From Chloroflexota bacterium (GTDB taxonomy: Bacteria > Chloroflexota > Dehalococcoidia > Lucifugimonadales > JADFKI01), in the NCBI GenBank assembly GCA_022565015.1, contig JADFKI010000039.1, positions 1-18,012 on the forward strand: a stretch of DNA of 18,012 bases, read 5' to 3'. Positions within the stretch are counted from its first letter, which is position 1. The number at the start of each line of letters is the position of its first letter. A program made the translations under genes and the position numbers. The notes under the pieces are model-generated. The model had not been told where the DNA came from and did no database searches. It worked only from the letters and a program-made list of their open reading frames with translations. This document shows, piece by piece, positions 15,991-18,012 of the stretch.

Positions 15991-16064
15991 TGGGCGATAG
16001 AGGACTCGAACCTCTGGCCTCCTGCGTGTAAAGCAGGCGCTCTAACCAACTGAGCTAATCGCCC
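15991..16064 (-). tRNA. tRNA-Val (anticodon TAC)
   Basis: A 74-nt cloverleaf on the minus strand. The acceptor GGGCGAT pairs with ATCGCCC, discriminator A. The D arm is GCTC/GAGC, the anticodon stem CCTGC/GCAGG encloses loop TTTACAC (anticodon TAC), and the T arm AGAGG/CCTCT carries TTCGAGT. The 3' CCA is not encoded (CAT follows the discriminator), so it must be added by nucleotidyltransferase. It lies 107 bp upstream of moxR on the same strand. Confidence 0.97.
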
Positions 16065-16217
16065 CGGAATGTCGTATTGAAAGGTAAGATGCCGGTAATC
16101 GGCTCTCGGCTCCAGGAGTACGGGCGTGGCTGCTCCAACGGTGAAGATGGAGTTCCTTGCCGACCCACGTGATATTAAGGGTATGCGGAGGGCTGCCGAT
16201 AGGAGCATTCAAAAAAG

Positions 16218-16290
16218 TGCGCTTGGAGGGACTCGAACCCTCGGCCTCATCCTCCGCAGGGATGCGCTCTATCCACTGAGCTACAAGCGC
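16218..16290 (-). tRNA. tRNA-Arg (anticodon GCG)
   Basis: A 73-nt cloverleaf on the minus strand. The acceptor GCGCTTG pairs with CAAGCGC, discriminator A. The D arm is GCTC/GAGC with A20 in the loop, and the anticodon stem CATCC/GGATG encloses loop CTGCGGA, so the anticodon is GCG, reading CGC/CGU. A20, C35 and A73 are the accepted arginine identity elements. The T arm is GAGGG/CCCTC with TTCGAGT. CCA is not encoded; ACTTTTTTG follows. Most bacteria read these codons with ACG (inosine-modified), so a G34 form is notable. Confidence 0.95.
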
Positions 16291-16375
16291 CCGCCTTACT
16301 ACCTCTGAAAAACTTTACCAAGCGGTCCGGGAATATTTACTGGGAAGCCCATCCCCTTGCGACTCGGCACGCATC

Positions 16376-16405
16376 ATCTTAGCATGTTTTATGCATCGAG
16401 CACAA
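16376..16405 (-). promoter_or_regulatory. tRNA promoter (tRNA-Arg, possibly also tRNA-Val)
   Basis: On the minus strand TTGTGC (16405-16400) and TAAGAT (16381-16376) are separated by 18 bp, and the -10 is preceded by TGC, an extended -10. It would start transcription near 16369, about 80 nt upstream of tRNA-Arg. I found no convincing separate promoter for tRNA-Val, so the two tRNAs may be one transcript. Confidence 0.5.
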
Positions 16406-16458
16406 AGACGACTGCTCTTTTAGCGGACGTGTCGTCATTCGGCGGGATATCACGCGGG

Positions 16459-16734
16459 CTACGCCTCGAAGGGCAGAACGGTCGCCTCTAATTCTATACC
16501 TTCCGTGCCCTCATATAGCTCCCAGGGCCGAAATGACTCGACGAAGGCCTTGGCCTCATCCATCGTCGGTATGCCCTTCTCGGAGCGGCCCGGTTCGTAG
16601 CCGAAGGTCTTGGCGAACGCGTCGAAGCCCGACTTCGTTTCGCGTACGCCGCCGATCTCCTGCTCCGACTCCTGGTCCTCGTCCCCTATGACGAGCCGCT
16701 GCCCGCGCCTCGTCTGTCGCCAGTACAATCTCAT
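16459..16734 (-). CDS. hypothetical protein, 91 aa
   Basis: I do not recognise this protein. It is 91 aa, soluble, acidic in the middle and C-terminal half and basic at the N-terminus (MRLYWRQTRRGQR), with no membrane segment, signal peptide or cysteine. A stretch around residues 53-75 (FGYEPGRSEKGIPTMDEAKAF) looks like a compact helix-forming domain, and Trp77 and Tyr80 follow in the FRPWELYEG motif. The frame is open upstream to 16818, but the ATG at 16734 has a purine-rich AGGCGAG before it and the upstream portion is unlike a protein (Pro/Cys/Arg-rich). It is a single gene between the tRNA promoter and a long divergent intergenic region. Codon usage resembles that of the neighbours. It could be a lineage-specific protein; no function can be assigned. 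Confidence 0.6.
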   Translation of the reverse strand: MRLYWRQTRRGQRLVIGDEDQESEQEIGGVRETKSGFDAFAKTFGYEPGRSEKGIPTMDEAKAFVESFRPWELYEGTEGIELEATVLPFEA

Positions 16735-16952
16735 TTTTTCTCGCCTTCGGTATGTTGCCGTGGTGCCGTGTCCCGATACGGACCCAATAACTCTAGAGGG
16801 CGGGCACGGGTATTGCAACTAGACGCGCTTTTTACTGGGGGTACGGGCGTTGGCATCGCTTAGCGCGGGTCGACGGACGTGGCCGAGCAAAATCGAGAGC
16901 GACTCGCCCATAAAAGCCAGAGCCCCTGATGCATGACTAATCCGTTCATGGC

Positions 16953-17052
16953 GTCCGACTCCGGGTTGGAATATCTTCGGACTCCGGCGTTATTCAGATT
17001 AGGGAGTCAGAGAGTCGGGCGGCGATATTCGAATTGGGGAGTCGGACAGGGC
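16953..17052 (+). repeat. inverted-repeat cluster of the dispersed GGAGTCGGAC family, copy 2
   Basis: The left arm GTCCGACTCC (16953-16962) plus ATCTTCGGACTCCG (16972-16985) is mirrored by the right arm, GATATTCGAATT (17024-17035) plus GGAGTCGGAC (17038-17047). Inside, ATTCAGATTAGGGAGTCAGA (16992-17011) and ATTCGAATTGGGGAGTCGGA (17027-17046) are direct copies with a 35-bp period. The last 15 bp (17038-17052) match 3286-3300 exactly in reverse complement. The arrangement could fold into a large imperfect hairpin with a loop of about 30-40 nt. Confidence 0.6.
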
Positions 17053-17174
17053 GAACGGATACGCGACATGGGTAACTATGAGGGTTCTTGCGCCAACGCT
17101 TCATTCGCGAAGCGACATCATCAAGTCCGGTCGCAGGTACTCACCCCTCGGGGCAGTCGCGCAGGTCGTTTATG

Positions 17175-17180
17175 TATAAT
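17175..17180 (+). promoter_or_regulatory. possible yajQ -10 element
   Basis: A perfect TATAAT lies 61 bp before the yajQ ATG. No recognisable -35 exists at 16-18 bp upstream (GGGCAG-like), and TG directly abuts the hexamer, so it is not a proper extended -10. It is the best candidate in the region, but weak. Confidence 0.4.
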
Positions 17181-17241
17181 GGTGTGCGTACGATTCTCAT
17201 GAATGCGGGCTCCAATAAGCCGACGCGGGAGGTGTCGCTCA

Positions 17242-17727
17242 ATGCCGTCGTTTGACGTGGTTTCCAGGACGGACCTCATGGAAGTCGATAATGCGATCAA
17301 CGGGGTACGGCGTGAAATCCAGACCCGTTTCGATCTCAAGGGAACGAAGAACGATATCAGCCGCGACGACAACACGCTGACGATGACGGCCGACGACACC
17401 ATGAAGCTGCGTCAGCTGGAGGACCTGCTACGCAGCTACCTCGTGCGCCGAAAACTGGACCCGGCCGCGTTCGATTTCCAGAAGCCACAGGACGCCGCCG
17501 GAGACACCATCAGGCAGAACATCTCCATCAAGCAGGGGATCGACTCCGACCTGGGACGTAAGATCAGCAAGGCCGTCAAGGGTACCAAGATCAAGGTCCA
17601 GGTCGCCATCCAGGGGACCGAGCTCCGAGTGTCCGGTAAGACACGCGACGATCTGCAGTCGACGATCAAGTTCATAAAAGAGATGGAGCTGGACCAGCCG
17701 CTGCAATACGTGAACTTCAGAAACTAG
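17242..17727 (+). CDS. yajQ: YajQ-family (DUF520) nucleotide-binding protein
   Basis: A 161-aa protein, matching the usual length of about 160. It starts with the family signature MPSFDVVSRTDLMEVDNAIN and continues with RFDLKGTKNDI, then FDFQKPQDAAGDTIRQNISIKQGID and, at the end, FIKEMELDQPLQYVNFRN. The fold is two ferredoxin-like domains. Members bind nucleotides; some in Xanthomonas and other Gram-negatives bind cyclic di-GMP and act with transcription factors, but that activity here is not shown. The frame is open from 17203, but I use the ATG at 17242, where GGGAGG (17227-17232) lies 9 bp upstream and the conserved N-terminus begins. It is cytoplasmic and appears to be transcribed alone. 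Confidence 0.95.
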   Translation: MPSFDVVSRTDLMEVDNAINGVRREIQTRFDLKGTKNDISRDDNTLTMTADDTMKLRQLEDLLRSYLVRRKLDPAAFDFQKPQDAAGDTIRQNISIKQGIDSDLGRKISKAVKGTKIKVQVAIQGTELRVSGKTRDDLQSTIKFIKEMELDQPLQYVNFRN

Positions 17728-17898
17728 GGCTTACACCCGTCGCCTGAGCTATGCGAGGCCCGTGAATGATGAATCAGTCCAGCCATGGCATTGCCAGCAC
17801 CGCTAGATCTGGATCACGGAGTGGCGCAGGAAGCTGAGCGGGGAGGGGATTAGACTGAAGACGGACTTCCTTGGCGAGTTTGCTGAGGAGGTCGGAGG
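17728..17898 (+). other. short region with possible gene remnant
   Basis: On the plus strand the codons before a TAG at 17900-17902 read as a plausible protein tail, ending LKTDFLGEFAEEVGG, but the frame has no start codon. In another frame, ATG at 17785 opens a 22-codon ORF (MALPAPLDLDHGVAQEAERGGD) that ends just before it. A frameshifted or decayed small gene could explain both; random open frame is equally possible. No terminator for yajQ is obvious. Confidence 0.2.
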
Positions 17899-18012
17899 CT
17901 AGTGCCCTGACAGGTCAAGTAGCGTCCCCGTCATGTCGGTCCCGAACGCCTCCCTCGACGTACCAAAGAAAAGTCTGTCGGGCAATTCGCCGTCGAACAC
18001 CGCATACGCCGA
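17899..18012 (-). CDS. partial CDS, C-terminal end of an unidentified protein (cut by window edge)
   Basis: The minus-strand frame is open from the right edge for 37 codons and ends in TAG at 17901-17899. The translation includes VFDGELPDRLFFGTS, REAFGTDMTGTLLDLSGH, which reads like natural protein, with normal codon use and no stop. The start lies beyond the window, so the gene cannot be identified. Its stop overlaps by CTAG with the plus-strand frame described next to it. Confidence 0.4.
   Translation of the reverse strand, partial: SAYAVFDGELPDRLFFGTSREAFGTDMTGTLLDLSGH

Larger units (their letters stand above)
16735..17241. other. 507-bp intergenic region between divergent hypothetical gene and yajQ
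   Basis: No convincing gene lies here. A plus-strand open frame from 16933 to 17202 reads through the inverted repeat and has no homologous look or ribosome-binding site. The region contains the GGAGTCGGAC repeat cluster (16953-17052) and a -10-like TATAAT for yajQ at 17175-17180. Confidence 0.6.

Noticed and set aside
16933..17202. 89-aa plus-strand frame upstream of yajQ
   Set aside because: It is mostly the inverted-repeat cluster, lacks a ribosome-binding site and has no natural protein character.

Overview
The window looks like ordinary chromosome from a moderately GC-rich bacterium. My best guess is Chloroflexota (Dehalococcoidia or SAR202-like). That is an inference from the GroEL tail ending MPPMDY, the MoxR/DUF58/transglutaminase cluster, the single-polypeptide HdrD-like reductase and the overall style of the proteins; no rRNA marker is present. 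I see no CRISPR array, insertion sequence, prophage or clear novel defence system.

Left part (1-4500, all minus strand): a small VOC/glyoxalase-fold protein, a single-domain retropepsin-like protein, a membrane-anchored Fe-S oxidoreductase (NarI-like membrane domain, two 4Fe-4S motifs, two CCG domains) and a UbiA-family prenyltransferase that closely resembles decaprenyl-phosphate phosphoribosyltransferase. The 333-bp gap between the last two carries one copy of a dispersed repeat.

Middle (4500-10523, plus strand): a textbook groES-groEL operon with a sigma-70-type promoter, a CIRCE-type HrcA operator at the predicted start of transcription and a perfect palindromic terminator. It is followed by dnaE (replicative DNA polymerase III alpha), with its own promoter, a TTG start and a complete set of PHP-domain metal ligands.

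Right-middle (10558-15884, minus strand, transcribed right to left): a tightly packed MoxR AAA ATPase - DUF58 - TgpA-like transglutaminase - O6-alkylguanine-DNA alkyltransferase operon. Two of its junctions are 4-bp stop/start overlaps. The transglutaminase has Ser where the catalytic Cys should be and contains no cysteine at all. The DUF58 gene seems to lack a proper start; its true N-terminus probably lies upstream in another frame.

Right part (15991-18012): tRNA-Val(TAC) and tRNA-Arg with an unusual GCG anticodon (both minus strand), a 91-aa protein of unknown function, a 507-bp intergenic region with an inverted repeat related to the one near 3300, yajQ (plus strand), a small possible gene remnant, and the 3' end of a minus-strand gene cut by the window edge.

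The observations most worth following are the Cys-free transglutaminase, the DUF58 N-terminal frame problem, tRNA-Arg(GCG), the dispersed GGAGTCGGAC repeat, and the symmetric CIRCE variant.
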